In this document: positions 1-7,842 of the stretch, in pieces | How the letters are laid out: the number at the start of each line of letters is the position of its first letter | Position numbering within the stretch: position 1 is the first letter of the stretch | The notes under the pieces: model-generated | Databases searched by the model: none | What the model was told of the DNA's origin: nothing | What the model saw: only the letters and a program-made list of their open reading frames with translations | Program-made: the position numbers and the translations under genes | Origin: Candidatus Helarchaeota archaeon | GTDB taxonomy: Archaea > Asgardarchaeota > Lokiarchaeia > Helarchaeales > HEL-GB-A | Assembly: GCA_013375405.1 (NCBI GenBank) | Contig: JABXJU010000100.1 | Span: 1 to 15,057, forward strand | Length of the DNA stretch: 15,057 bases | Direction: 5' to 3'

Positions 1-696
1 GCAGATTACATCTCGGCGGGAAGGACTGACAAAGGAGTTCATGCACTTGGTCAAGTAGTTGCTATTTCTACCTCAAAAAAGGTTGTACTTCCAGCAATAA
101 ATTCATTCCTACCAAAAAATATTGTAGTTTGGGCAATAAAGATGGTAAATAAGAAGTTTAATCCGAGGTTTGATGCGTTTTCAAGATATTATCGTTATTA
201 TACTTATTATTCTGGTGAGGATATGAATTCAATGAGGGCCGGGGCCCGAATTTTAGAAGGTATCCATGATTTTCAACTTTTTTCAAAAAAATATCCTGAG
301 AAAAATACAATTCGGCATGTGGATCAAATTAGGGTTGAAAAGAAAGAATCCTTCTTGATTTTCCATGTTACGGCGAATACTTTTCTCTGGCAGATGGTTA
401 GACGAATTGTTGATGCCCTTCTAAAAATCGGACAATCACAATGGCAACTTAAGGATTTAAAGGATCTTTTAGATCTCAGCCCAGATTCAAATATCCATAC
501 AAGACCGCGTCCCGTTAATGGTCTTGGATCACTAATATTATGGGATATAGAATATCCATTTCAATTTCAGCCAGATATAAAGAGTTTAGAACATGTGAAG
601 AAAATATTACAAGATTATTTATCAGAAGTCTCTTTAAAAACCTATTTTACCAAAGAATTTAATGATTTTTTTGATTTATTGAATGAAAAAAGATAA
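1..696 (+). CDS. truA: tRNA pseudouridine(38-40) synthase TruA, 5' end cut by window
   Basis: This open frame enters from the left edge in frame 1; the first in-frame ATG (142) is internal, so the gene is partial and 231 residues are visible. It would isomerise uridines 38-40 in the tRNA anticodon stem to pseudouridine. The decisive motif is AGRTDKGVHA at fragment residues 6-15, which contains the catalytic Asp (residue 10). Downstream are the conserved SRYYRYY segment and FLWQMVRRIV, matching the family's FL..MVR block near the active site. Full-length TruA is about 240-280 residues, so only a few tens of N-terminal residues are missing. The gene ends at TAA and faces mobB across 8 AT-rich bases. 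Seen: motifs and frame. Known: the catalytic role of the Asp in the TruA family. Confidence 0.93.
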   Translation, partial: ADYISAGRTDKGVHALGQVVAISTSKKVVLPAINSFLPKNIVVWAIKMVNKKFNPRFDAFSRYYRYYTYYSGEDMNSMRAGARILEGIHDFQLFSKKYPEKNTIRHVDQIRVEKKESFLIFHVTANTFLWQMVRRIVDALLKIGQSQWQLKDLKDLLDLSPDSNIHTRPRPVNGLGSLILWDIEYPFQFQPDIKSLEHVKKILQDYLSEVSLKTYFTKEFNDFFDLLNEKR

Positions 697-704
697 TTAA
701 TTTA

Positions 705-1514
705 TTAATTTTCTGCTGAATCTATCTGAATGATAATTTTTCTGGGATTTCGAGATACATTTTTTAACGTCTGAAGCATACCCTCTATACTTTTACGGAT
801 AATATTCTGAACGAAATCCTTAATATAAATTTGATTGCCATCAACTTCTAAGGTTAATTTAGCGGTCATATGAGGACATTTATCGATGGAAACTTTTTTC
901 AATAGGAGATTTTGTGCCATTTCTTCACAATCTTGAAATCCACAATCACCACAATTTGTACCAGGCAAATAAGAAAGGATTTGATAATGTCTTAAATTTT
1001 TAACAATCAAAATGAGGGATTCTGTATCTTTTTCTTTGATAACAGGATATATTTTATCAAGTTTATCTAGTTCATCCTTTTTTTGGGCAATATGCCCAGT
1101 AAGTCCTAAAACTTGGCCGGTTTCATTCAAACCCTGAATTTCTTCGGCATTATCGATTATGATGAATCGAGGATAAGTACTTCTTTTGAAACCTTCAACA
1201 ATAATAAAATCATAATCCGTAGGAAATTTTCGTATAGCATCATCAAGTGTAGGATTTTCGCGTTTGTTAATAGAAATTAGTTCGGATTGGGTTACAGCTA
1301 CCACTAATTTTGCCCCAGCTTCTGCATGACGAGTAGTATCTTTAACTTTTGGATTATCGAAAGTAGATTCACCCCCAATATGTTTGATGGTTCCAAGAAT
1401 GAACCCTTCCTTAATCAATCCCTCCACTATTCGCATTACTAACTGTGTCTTTCCTTGCTTCCTATGGGCAGAACAAACACAAATAACTGTAGGAAAATTT
1501 GACACAAATATCAC
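705..1514 (-). CDS. mobB: MobB: molybdopterin-guanine dinucleotide biosynthesis protein B with C-terminal Fe-S domain
   Basis: A 269-residue P-loop GTPase-like protein that works with MobA in forming or delivering the guanylated molybdenum/tungsten cofactor. The N-terminal half shows a P-loop at residues 16-23 (AHRKQGKT, with Ala instead of the usual first Gly), GTIKHIGG at 41-48, KDTTRHAEAGA at 58-68 and FIIVEGFK at 103-110, all typical of MobB. Residues 188-213 carry four cysteines (C188, C191, C196, C213) in the spacing of the small Fe-S domain found in RnfB-like proteins, followed by a FVQ..I....GML..LK tail. The start is GTG, with no convincing ribosome binding site, so the start is uncertain. 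It lies downstream of a small membrane-protein gene on the same strand (35-90 bases away, depending on that start). Confidence 0.9.
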   Translation of the reverse strand: MIFVSNFPTVICVCSAHRKQGKTQLVMRIVEGLIKEGFILGTIKHIGGESTFDNPKVKDTTRHAEAGAKLVVAVTQSELISINKRENPTLDDAIRKFPTDYDFIIVEGFKRSTYPRFIIIDNAEEIQGLNETGQVLGLTGHIAQKKDELDKLDKIYPVIKEKDTESLILIVKNLRHYQILSYLPGTNCGDCGFQDCEEMAQNLLLKKVSIDKCPHMTAKLTLEVDGNQIYIKDFVQNIIRKSIEGMLQTLKNVSRNPRKIIIQIDSAEN

Positions 1515-1549
1515 CGTGAGACACTAGGAAGAGAGGTGGATAAAAATCT

Positions 1550-1726
1550 TTAGACTGGCTCGGGAAAAACAAATATACCTAAAACAAACATAACCATGAA
1601 TCCAAGAGCTACAACTATAAGAATAGCCGTAATAATTTTAAAAGTTCTCCGATGATTTCTATTTATTAGTGTAATGCTAAAAGTAGAGGAGAGGAGAATT
1701 AAAACAATAATAAAACCAATTGACAT
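1550..1726 (-). CDS. small membrane protein, unrecognised (58 aa)
   Basis: I do not recognise this protein. It is almost wholly hydrophobic, with two likely membrane helices (about residues 2-20 and 32-53 of the 58-residue form) separated by a basic NRNHRR loop, and it ends FVFPEPV. I chose the ATG at 1724-1726 because GGAG stands five bases upstream of it. An upstream GTG (1759) in the same frame would give 69 residues, and an in-frame ATG at 1750 is also possible. It sits 35 bases before mobB on the same strand and may share its transcript. No similarity visible by eye links it to molybdenum cofactor work. Confidence 0.6.
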   Translation of the reverse strand: MSIGFIIVLILLSSTFSITLINRNHRRTFKIITAILIVVALGFMVMFVLGIFVFPEPV

Positions 1727-1759
1727 GATGTCTCCGATCATGCTCGTCATGGAGATCAC

Positions 1760-1977
1760 TATGATTTTGAGGATTTAAGAGTTTTTCTTTGCATTATCAT
1801 AAAATTAGAAAATATTTTATAGCTGGAAAACAAAAACACCTATTTTCATTATACCTTCATTAAACAAAAAACTAATCTATACCCCGCAGAATGATAATTC
1901 CGAAATTTTTTTAAATTCTCAGACTAAATTTTTCAGAAACAAGAAATATTGTTCAAAACTACTCTGGAAGGTATTCT
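1760..1977. promoter_or_regulatory. divergent intergenic region, AT-rich
   Basis: This stretch of about 220 bases lies between the minus-strand small membrane protein and the plus-strand polyprenol kinase-like gene, so it should hold both promoters. A T/A-rich element at about 1906-1915 could act as a TATA-like box for the rightward gene. GGAAGGT (1967-1973) is a good ribosome binding site for the GTG at 1978. No repeat, RNA gene or open frame of note was seen. Confidence 0.4.
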
Positions 1978-3093
1978 GTGCTTGGTATATTCAATTTCAC
2001 TATTGGTATAATATTCATAATTTGTGCGGTAGTTTTCATTGAAATAGCACGTAGGAACTTTCAGGAGAAAGGCCGGGAATCTAGTTGGACCGTGCTATTA
2101 GCTTCAGGTACAACGTTTGTAATGGGTATATATTTTATTGTATGGGGAGTAATTGGTCTAGTAAATCAGGGAGATCTCTTAGTATTTGCAGAAAAACTAC
2201 CAATTCCATATCCACTTGGATTTTATTCTCTTTGTTTTATTCCCGCAATTTATCTTTTTATCGGATTATTTGTAATTAGAGAAAAAAGAAAGGAAAAAAG
2301 TCAAACTGCTGCAAAACCACCTGAAAAATCACAAGAGATTCATCCCATCGATCTTGAAGTCTCTCGTAAAGCGTTTCATATAACGATAATTGGTATTCTG
2401 ACTTGTTATTTATTTGTTGGGAAACTCGCGGCGGATGCCCTTTATGCATATCTCAAAAATGAATGGGACATTTGGCATATCCAAGACGAGATAATTATTT
2501 CTGCAGAATTGGCTGGGAAAAGTTTTGCCCTCTTTATGATAGTAGCTATCTTTTTCTTGCTCATATTGACTGATTTTGTCCGTATATTCGCCCCGCGCTA
2601 TTATCCTGTGAAAATGATAAGTAATGTATATCGAGACAAAGAAAGAGGGACTCTAGGACCTCATGTTCTCCTCGCCGTCGGTGTTACCTTCGCTGTCTTA
2701 CTCTTCGCTCCACCGATTGCGATGGGTGTGATAGCAATGTCAGCATTAGGAGATGCATCGGCCACCATCGTAGGGGTGACTGTTGGAAAACATAAAATTA
2801 GGGGAGGAAAATCCAAGAAGACGTGGGAAGGCTGTATTGCAGGGGTTGCAGTCTCGTTCACCACAGGGTTTCTTTGTATGATTCTTCTGGTAAATTACAA
2901 AGGTGACCCACCAATTCCTATAGCGTTAGCTGTGCAAGCTTCCTTGGTTCTTTGTGGCGTAGGTACGTTAATCTTCTTCGTAATTGATTATTTCACCCCA
3001 ACTATTCCTTTAACTGATAATATTTTAAATCCTGTGTGTATTGGCTTGGCTATGACTGGACTCGCGTATTTTTTCTTTCCCTTTCTCCTATAA
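1978..3093 (+). CDS. diacylglycerol/polyprenol (dolichol, phytol) kinase family membrane protein with N-terminal extension
   Basis: A 371-residue polytopic membrane protein of the family that includes SEC59 dolichol kinase, VTE5 phytol kinase and yeast DGK1, which phosphorylate lipid alcohols, usually with CTP. Supporting motifs are EVSRKAFH (127-134), YRDKERGTLGPH (218-229), the core SALGDASATIVGVTVGKH (255-272) with the following KSKKTWEG (278-285), and TDNILNP (346-352) near the C terminus. In an archaeon the substrate could be a dolichol- or geranylgeraniol-type alcohol for lipid or sugar-carrier salvage; this is inference. Residues 1-125 form an extra segment with three predicted helices (about 5-23, 38-62, 81-101) and a charged Lys/Glu-rich linker. 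The start is GTG, chosen because GGAAGGT lies five bases upstream. The next gene, 81 bases on, has its own ribosome binding site. Confidence 0.8.
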   Translation: MLGIFNFTIGIIFIICAVVFIEIARRNFQEKGRESSWTVLLASGTTFVMGIYFIVWGVIGLVNQGDLLVFAEKLPIPYPLGFYSLCFIPAIYLFIGLFVIREKRKEKSQTAAKPPEKSQEIHPIDLEVSRKAFHITIIGILTCYLFVGKLAADALYAYLKNEWDIWHIQDEIIISAELAGKSFALFMIVAIFFLLILTDFVRIFAPRYYPVKMISNVYRDKERGTLGPHVLLAVGVTFAVLLFAPPIAMGVIAMSALGDASATIVGVTVGKHKIRGGKSKKTWEGCIAGVAVSFTTGFLCMILLVNYKGDPPIPIALAVQASLVLCGVGTLIFFVIDYFTPTIPLTDNILNPVCIGLAMTGLAYFFFPFLL

Positions 3094-3122
3094 ATAAGTT
3101 TTAGAATGATAAAATAAGAAGG

Positions 3123-3130
3123 TTTTAAAA
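3123..3130 (+). promoter_or_regulatory. possible TATA box for the 3175 gene
   Basis: TTTTAAAA inside GGTTTTAAAAAGG lies about 45-52 bases before the ATG at 3175, a spacing that suits an archaeal TATA element with a short leader. This rests on sequence pattern alone. Confidence 0.35.
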
Positions 3131-3174
3131 AGGAATATGAGAAAAGCGCAAATGATAATATCGAAGGTATTAAT

Positions 3175-3564
3175 ATGACGAGTGAAGAAATTCCAAAGCC
3201 AGCAACCGCTGGTGCCGCTGGAGTATTAGGAGTAGTATCTGGATTTTGGTGTATATTAGAAGGAATTTTGATTATGGTATTTGATTGGGGTGAGCAATTA
3301 CTTTTCATACCGTATTTTCAAGATAATTTCATCATAGCGGGAGTCATCAGTATGGTTTGTGCAGGAATCTGTATATACAGTGGGGCCTTGATTGTCATGC
3401 GTAAATATATCATGGGCGGAATGATACTAATGGGGATTAGCATGGTAAGCATACTCGTTGGTGGGGGATTCTATATAACCGTCCTTTGGGGATCTTCTGG
3501 AGGTTTAATTGCGCTAGTTTGTCCAAGTTTAGAAGAGAAGATAAAAGAGCAATCGAATAGTTGA
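3175..3564 (+). CDS. small four-helix membrane protein, unrecognised (129 aa)
   Basis: I do not recognise the family with confidence. The protein has a short polar N terminus (MTSEEIPKPA) and hydrophobic stretches at about 12-37, 52-75, 79-103 and a shorter one at 104-117, then a charged tail (EEKIKEQSNS). The pattern resembles the Gly/Ile-rich small membrane proteins common in archaea, but no catalytic motif is visible. The ATG start is well supported by GAAGGT six bases upstream. It follows the polyprenol kinase-like gene by 81 bases on the same strand. Its TGA stop is only two bases from the stop of the convergent prephenate dehydratase gene. Confidence 0.75.
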   Translation: MTSEEIPKPATAGAAGVLGVVSGFWCILEGILIMVFDWGEQLLFIPYFQDNFIIAGVISMVCAGICIYSGALIVMRKYIMGGMILMGISMVSILVGGGFYITVLWGSSGGLIALVCPSLEEKIKEQSNS

Positions 3565-3566
3565 AT

Positions 3567-4655
3567 CTATTTAGAAGATTTATAGGAACCAAGAATTTTA
3601 ATGTATAACGTACTTTTTTTCAAATCCTGAAGTGCTTCCTGCACGTGATCTTCTGAAACATGGCCCTCGAAATCAGTATAAAAGTAGTACTCCCATGGGG
3701 TGAGCCGAGAGGGGCGGGATTCCAATTTTGTTAGGTTTATATTGCGACTAGAAAACGATTTTAATGCATTGAGAAGGGCGCCGGGAACGTGTTTTACCGA
3801 AAAGACGATAGAGGTTTTGTCACTGCCAGTTGAAAGGCTTTCCTCATGGCCAATAACGAAAAAGCGAGTGAAATTATTTTGATTATCTTCGATTCCTTTG
3901 GATATTATCGTACGATTGTATATTTCTGCAGCTAGTTTAGTCCCAATTGCCACAGAATTATCATATTCTGTAAGAATTTCGACAGCTCGTGCCGTACTTT
4001 TAGTTTCGATAATTTCAGCGTTTGGTAAATTTTCCTCAATAAACCTTCGGCACTGACCTATCGCTTGATCTTTAGATAGAAGTGTTTTAATTTCAGATAA
4101 AGGGATTTCCTTCAGTGCTATAAGGTTATGTTTAATGCGAATGATGATTTCACCAACCACTTTAAGATCACTTTCAAGCAGGAGATCTAGAGTAATAGGA
4201 ACTGAACCATTTGTCGAATTCTCGACAGGAACTACGCCATAGCCAGCTTCCTCACTGATTACTTGGCGGAAGACATCTGAAATTTTTTTTACAATAATGA
4301 AATCTGCCTCAGTCTCAGAAAAATATTGTTTTGCAGCTTGGTCTGAAAAGGTGCCACGAGGACCTAAGAATGCCACACGTTTCTTACCAGACTGAACGGC
4401 TCTACAACCTGCAACGATTTCTTTAAATATTGCTTGTATTTGGGATTTTGTTAAATATTCAAGCTTTTCAGTGGAAATTCTCTCATAAACTTTTTGTTCA
4501 TGTACTCTATCTATAATTGGTCGGCCTAATTTTTGCTTAACATCTCCAACTTTTTTTGCAATTGCCGCCCTTGAGTCTAATAATTGCACTATAGAGCTAT
4601 CCAATTTGGAAATCTCAGTTCTTAAATCCTCTAATTCTTTTTCCGTGTTAGTCAT
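3567..4655 (-). CDS. pheA: bifunctional chorismate mutase / prephenate dehydratase (P-protein)
   Basis: This protein would convert chorismate to prephenate and then to phenylpyruvate, the branch to phenylalanine. An AroQ-type mutase domain fills roughly residues 1-90 (LEDLRTEI, LLDSRAAIAKKVGDVK, DRVHEQKV), retaining the first two Arg, the Lys and the Glu expected in the active site. The dehydratase domain starts at KRVAFLGPRGTFSDQAA and includes VPVENSTNGSV and TRFFVIG; its TRF threonine is the family's catalytic residue. A C-terminal ACT domain holds GALLNALKSF and LTKLESRP, the phenylalanine-sensing motif, so feedback inhibition is likely. I chose the ATG at 4653-4655: the upstream ATG (4659-4661) directly abuts AAGGA, whereas the second has that site six bases away. 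It lies downstream of fdhD on the same strand. Confidence 0.95.
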   Translation of the reverse strand: MTNTEKELEDLRTEISKLDSSIVQLLDSRAAIAKKVGDVKQKLGRPIIDRVHEQKVYERISTEKLEYLTKSQIQAIFKEIVAGCRAVQSGKKRVAFLGPRGTFSDQAAKQYFSETEADFIIVKKISDVFRQVISEEAGYGVVPVENSTNGSVPITLDLLLESDLKVVGEIIIRIKHNLIALKEIPLSEIKTLLSKDQAIGQCRRFIEENLPNAEIIETKSTARAVEILTEYDNSVAIGTKLAAEIYNRTIISKGIEDNQNNFTRFFVIGHEESLSTGSDKTSIVFSVKHVPGALLNALKSFSSRNINLTKLESRPSRLTPWEYYFYTDFEGHVSEDHVQEALQDLKKSTLYIKILGSYKSSK

Positions 4656-4692
4656 ACACATTCCTTTCCAAAATCATTCATTATGGCAGAGG

Positions 4693-4715
4693 AAAAACCA
4701 AAGAAATTTGGTTTT
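4693..4715 (-). terminator. 9-bp perfect inverted repeat after fdhD, terminator or operator before pheA
   Basis: AAAACCAAA (4694-4702) and TTTGGTTTT (4707-4715) pair perfectly around a four-base loop. In the fdhD direction the hairpin begins five bases after the stop codon and its second arm ends in five T residues. This looks like a hairpin-plus-T end, but it also occupies the position of an operator about 40-60 bases before pheA. The sequence alone does not decide between them. Confidence 0.45.
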
Positions 4716-4720
4716 AGGTT

Positions 4721-5518
4721 TTACTCGTTGTGGATAATTCTAAAAGGGTTAGTATAAATATTTGACTTTTTTCCCCTCACAAATCCAATAAGAGTTGTAT
4801 TCGTAGCGTTTGCGGCAGAAATCCCTGAATCGGTTGCAGCTGCCATTGAGGCGACAATGGGAATGCTGCATTTTGAAGATTTAAAGATAATATCAGCAGT
4901 TAATCGTCCAGTAGATATTAATAATTTATTATCCAAATTTATTCCATGAGTAAGTGCGTAACCTATAATTTTGTCTATTGCGTTATGCCTCCCGATATCT
5001 TCTGCGATAATAATACGATTAATTGAAGCATCATATAATCCAGCAGCGTGAGTTGCCCCAGTTCGGCGAAAAATGTTGGAATTTGCATTCAGATCGGTGA
5101 TTGCCTTGAATAAGTCTTGCATTTTTATTCGCATCTCTGATTCAATACGAGGAAGGCCCTTACCTTTTTTCATTTGTAACCAATATTCAGGTGGACCGCA
5201 TCCAGAAGTAACAATCCGGTTTATGAATTGAAAATTTTTCAACCGGAAATCAAGATCTATCTTGAAATTGAGAGCTATTCGGATATTATACCCTTCAGTT
5301 TGGATATCTTCAATCTCTTGAAAAGAATTTATTATACCTATAGTATAAAGAAAGCCAATAGCTAATTCTCTTTCTAAAATTGGAGAACATAAGATAGAAC
5401 TAATTAAATTTTCATTCACCCAGATTGTAATAATGGTTTCAACCGCGATCTCATCCTTGATTTCATGGTATTCTCCTTTGGAAAACCGGGTGATAGATTT
5501 TGAAATCACTTCTTTCAT
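4721..5518 (-). CDS. fdhD: FdhD: sulfur carrier for Mo/W formate dehydrogenase activation
   Basis: FdhD moves sulfur from a cysteine desulfurase to the Mo or W cofactor of formate dehydrogenase-type enzymes in the cytoplasm. The 265-residue length is normal. Family blocks are VNENLISSILCSP (34-46), ELAIGFLYTIGII (51-63), RRTGATHAAGLYD (151-163), AEDIGRHNAIDKIIG (172-186), STGRLTADIIFKS (202-214) and TLIGFVRG (242-249). The sulfur-relay loop reads TSGCGPPE: C107 is present, but the second Cys of the E. coli-type C-x-x-C is replaced by Pro110. The usual SAPT-like segment is also divergent (ASMAAATDSG). The start ATG has only a weak GGGT upstream. It is transcribed divergently from nadB. MobA and MobB in the same window support a molybdopterin-guanine dinucleotide enzyme in this organism. 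Confidence 0.92.
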   Translation of the reverse strand: MKEVISKSITRFSKGEYHEIKDEIAVETIITIWVNENLISSILCSPILERELAIGFLYTIGIINSFQEIEDIQTEGYNIRIALNFKIDLDFRLKNFQFINRIVTSGCGPPEYWLQMKKGKGLPRIESEMRIKMQDLFKAITDLNANSNIFRRTGATHAAGLYDASINRIIIAEDIGRHNAIDKIIGYALTHGINLDNKLLISTGRLTADIIFKSSKCSIPIVASMAAATDSGISAANATNTTLIGFVRGKKSNIYTNPFRIIHNE

Positions 5519-5579
5519 AAAAAAACCCTGATCATTATACCAAAGTAATAAAAATAAGGTTTGGTTAATTGAAATCTAA

Positions 5580-5587
5580 TATATAAT
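5580..5587 (+). promoter_or_regulatory. TATA box for nadB-mobA-cofE-lysE
   Basis: TATATAAT lies 36-44 bases before the nadB ATG, in the fdhD/nadB divergent gap. With the usual archaeal spacing of about 25 bases to the transcript start, the leader would be roughly 15 bases. This is a pattern match only. Confidence 0.45.
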
Positions 5588-5623
5588 TGATGAAAAAATC
5601 GAGTTAGGATCGCGCGAGCTTAT

Positions 5624-7192
5624 ATGAACGATATGAGAACTGATATATTGGTAATCGGAAGTGGCATAGCTGGCTTATTCTTTTCTTTAAAAGCCAGCAA
5701 TTTTGCAAAAGTTACAATTATCACGAAAAAAGAAAGAGCTGAATCTAACACAAATTATGCTCAAGGGGGAATAGCCTCTGTCTTATCACCACTTGATTCA
5801 TTCGATTCTCATATAGAGGATACTCTGCATGCCGGTAATGGTTTATGTGATAGAGATGTTGTAAAAACCGTTATTAAAAACGGACCTACACGGATTAAAG
5901 AATTGATTGGATTATATAATGTTGAATTTACTAAGACTAAAGAGGGTAATTTTGACCTCGGAATGGAGGGCGGACATTCTCAAAGGCGGATTCTACATAC
6001 AAAAGATTTGACAGGCAAAGAGATTGAATCGTCATTATTAAAGGCTGCAACAGAATCGAAGATTCCCATATATGAGGATTATATCGCCATTAATCTAGTC
6101 ACTTTGAATGGAAAAGTGATTGGTGCATATGTATTAGATATAAAAAATAAAAAAGTAATTCAAATTGGGGCAAAAATCATTGTTTTAGCGACAGGTGGAG
6201 CGGGTAAGATATATCTATATACAAGTAATCCTGATATTGCTACAGGCGACGGCATTGCGATGGCATATCGAGCTGGAGCAACGATATTGAATATGGAATT
6301 TTTTCAATTCCATCCTACTTGCTTATTCCATCCATACGCTAAGTCTTTCTTGATTTCAGAGGCCTTACGTGGAGAAGGGGCTACATTAGTTGATAAGAAT
6401 GGGAATAGGTTCATGGAAAAATATCATGAGCGAAATGAACTTGCACCCCGAGATATAGTAGCAAGAGCTATTGATAATGAATTGAAAAGAAGTGGAGACG
6501 ATTGCGTTTATCTCGATATTACTCACCGGGACTCCAAATTTATCAAATCGAGATTTCCAGGTATTTACAACAAATGTCTAGATTTTAATATTGATATAAC
6601 ACGGTCCAAAATCCCAGTCGTACCTGCAGCACATTATTGTTGTGGTGGCATTCAGGCAAAACTCGATGGAAGCACAGATATAGAAAATTTATTAGCTATT
6701 GGTGAAACAAGTTGCACCGGCTTGCATGGAGCTAATCGTTTAGCCAGTAATTCTTTACTCGAAGCGGTCGTGTGTGCGCATGAAGCTGCTAAAAGATGCA
6801 AGCAGCTACTCAATCAAGGAATTAAAATTCATGATTTTAGACCATGGGAAATAGGGGACGCCGTGGATAGCGACGAAGCGGTGGTCATCACTCAAAATTG
6901 GGATGAAATTAGAAGATTTATGTGGAACTATGTAGGTATAGTTCGGACTAATAAAAGATTGCAACGTGCAAAAAAGAGAATTGGAAATTTGCAAGAAGAA
7001 ATCAACGAGTACTATTGGCATTCTATTATCACTGCAGATTTAATCGAACTAAGAAATATAGCGACAGTAGCAGAATTAACAATTGACTCTGCTTTACAGC
7101 GAAAAGAAAGCCGTGGTATTCATTACAATCTGGATTACCCAAATAAATTACCGGAAGCTAAAAACACTGAAATTGTCAGGCGCCGTAAGTGA
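5624..7192 (+). CDS. nadB: L-aspartate oxidase NadB
   Basis: A 522-residue flavoenzyme of the succinate dehydrogenase/fumarate reductase flavoprotein family that oxidises L-aspartate to iminoaspartate, the first step of de novo NAD synthesis. It shows the FAD-binding GSGIAG (12-17), [10 protein letters not shown] (42-51), [15 protein letters not shown] (114-128), ATGGAG (189-194), FFQFHPT (226-232), SEALRGEGA (245-253), [11 protein letters not shown] (274-284), [11 protein letters not shown] (334-344, with the conserved His337) and [16 protein letters not shown] (366-381). NTNYAQGG and [12 protein letters not shown] separate it from fumarate reductase. A second ATG at 5633 is a possible start; no strong ribosome binding site is present, in line with a short leader. 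nadA and nadC are not in the window. It leads a tight four-gene set, with mobA beginning eight bases later. Confidence 0.95.
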   Translation: MNDMRTDILVIGSGIAGLFFSLKASNFAKVTIITKKERAESNTNYAQGGIASVLSPLDSFDSHIEDTLHAGNGLCDRDVVKTVIKNGPTRIKELIGLYNVEFTKTKEGNFDLGMEGGHSQRRILHTKDLTGKEIESSLLKAATESKIPIYEDYIAINLVTLNGKVIGAYVLDIKNKKVIQIGAKIIVLATGGAGKIYLYTSNPDIATGDGIAMAYRAGATILNMEFFQFHPTCLFHPYAKSFLISEALRGEGATLVDKNGNRFMEKYHERNELAPRDIVARAIDNELKRSGDDCVYLDITHRDSKFIKSRFPGIYNKCLDFNIDITRSKIPVVPAAHYCCGGIQAKLDGSTDIENLLAIGETSCTGLHGANRLASNSLLEAVVCAHEAAKRCKQLLNQGIKIHDFRPWEIGDAVDSDEAVVITQNWDEIRRFMWNYVGIVRTNKRLQRAKKRIGNLQEEINEYYWHSIITADLIELRNIATVAELTIDSALQRKESRGIHYNLDYPNKLPEAKNTEIVRRRK

Positions 7193-7200
7193 GTTAATAT

Positions 7201-7842
7201 ATGGACCTTTCAATTGTCATGCTTGCTGGTGGAAAAGCAAAACGGTTGGGAATAGATAAAGCATTAATTTTTATTAAAGATAAACCGCTCATTGCCCATA
7301 CTTTAGAAAAAGTTCATTCGATTTCAGATGATATTCTCATAATTACGAAAACCGAAAAGAGACGAAAAAAACTGGAACATGTAATTGATTATCCTGTAAA
7401 AATGTTTTTGGATGAGAACCCATCCATTGAAAGCCCCCTTATTGGGGCATTAACAGGGCTAAAAAATGCAAAACACAAGCAAGTCTTGTTAATAGGATGT
7501 GATATGCCGCTTGTTAAGATAGAAGTTATTGAATTATTATATACATACTATTCTAATGTAAGATCCCCTTGTTTGGCCGTCATCCCTCAATTTCCCAATG
7601 GATACATTGAACCACTTTGTGCGATTTACGAAAAAGACTCAGCAGTAAAAGCTTTAATACAGACTATCGCTGAAAAATCGTTTCGATTGAAGAAGTTCAT
7701 AGCAAAAATTTCAGCAGTACATTTCTTTCCCGTTGCAAAAATAAAGGAGTTAGATCCTGATTTATATACTTTTTTTAACGTAAATACACGATATGACTTA
7801 GAAAAATTAATCAAAATCTTGGAAGATAGTGAATCTGAATGA
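7201..7842 (+). CDS. mobA: MobA-like molybdenum cofactor guanylyltransferase
   Basis: A 213-residue nucleotidyltransferase expected to transfer GMP from GTP to molybdopterin, giving the guanine dinucleotide form. The N terminus carries the signature LAGGKAKRLGIDKAL (8-22); SPLIGALTGL (78-87) and the metal-binding GCDMP (99-103, Asp101) follow, and FFNVNTRYDLE near the C terminus is the usual family ending. The stop overlaps the cofE start by four bases (ATGA), implying coupled translation. Because of that neighbour I considered CofC, the F420 guanylyltransferase, but the LAGG..KRLG.DKAL signature is of the MobA type. Related MobA-like enzymes act on other nucleotides, so the exact substrate is inferred, helped by mobB and fdhD nearby. 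Confidence 0.82.
   Translation: MDLSIVMLAGGKAKRLGIDKALIFIKDKPLIAHTLEKVHSISDDILIITKTEKRRKKLEHVIDYPVKMFLDENPSIESPLIGALTGLKNAKHKQVLLIGCDMPLVKIEVIELLYTYYSNVRSPCLAVIPQFPNGYIEPLCAIYEKDSAVKALIQTIAEKSFRLKKFIAKISAVHFFPVAKIKELDPDLYTFFNVNTRYDLEKLIKILEDSESE

Noticed and set aside
2661..2864. Minus-strand open frame inside the polyprenol kinase-like gene
   Set aside because: It lies opposite the conserved GDASATIVG core of a clear gene; its Pro/Thr/Ala-rich product has no domain features. A shadow frame.
7201..7842. Possible CofC (F420 guanylyltransferase) because of the overlap with cofE
   Set aside because: The LAGG..KRLG.DKAL and GCDMP motifs are MobA-type; CofC has a different N-terminal signature. 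Kept only as a question in the findings.
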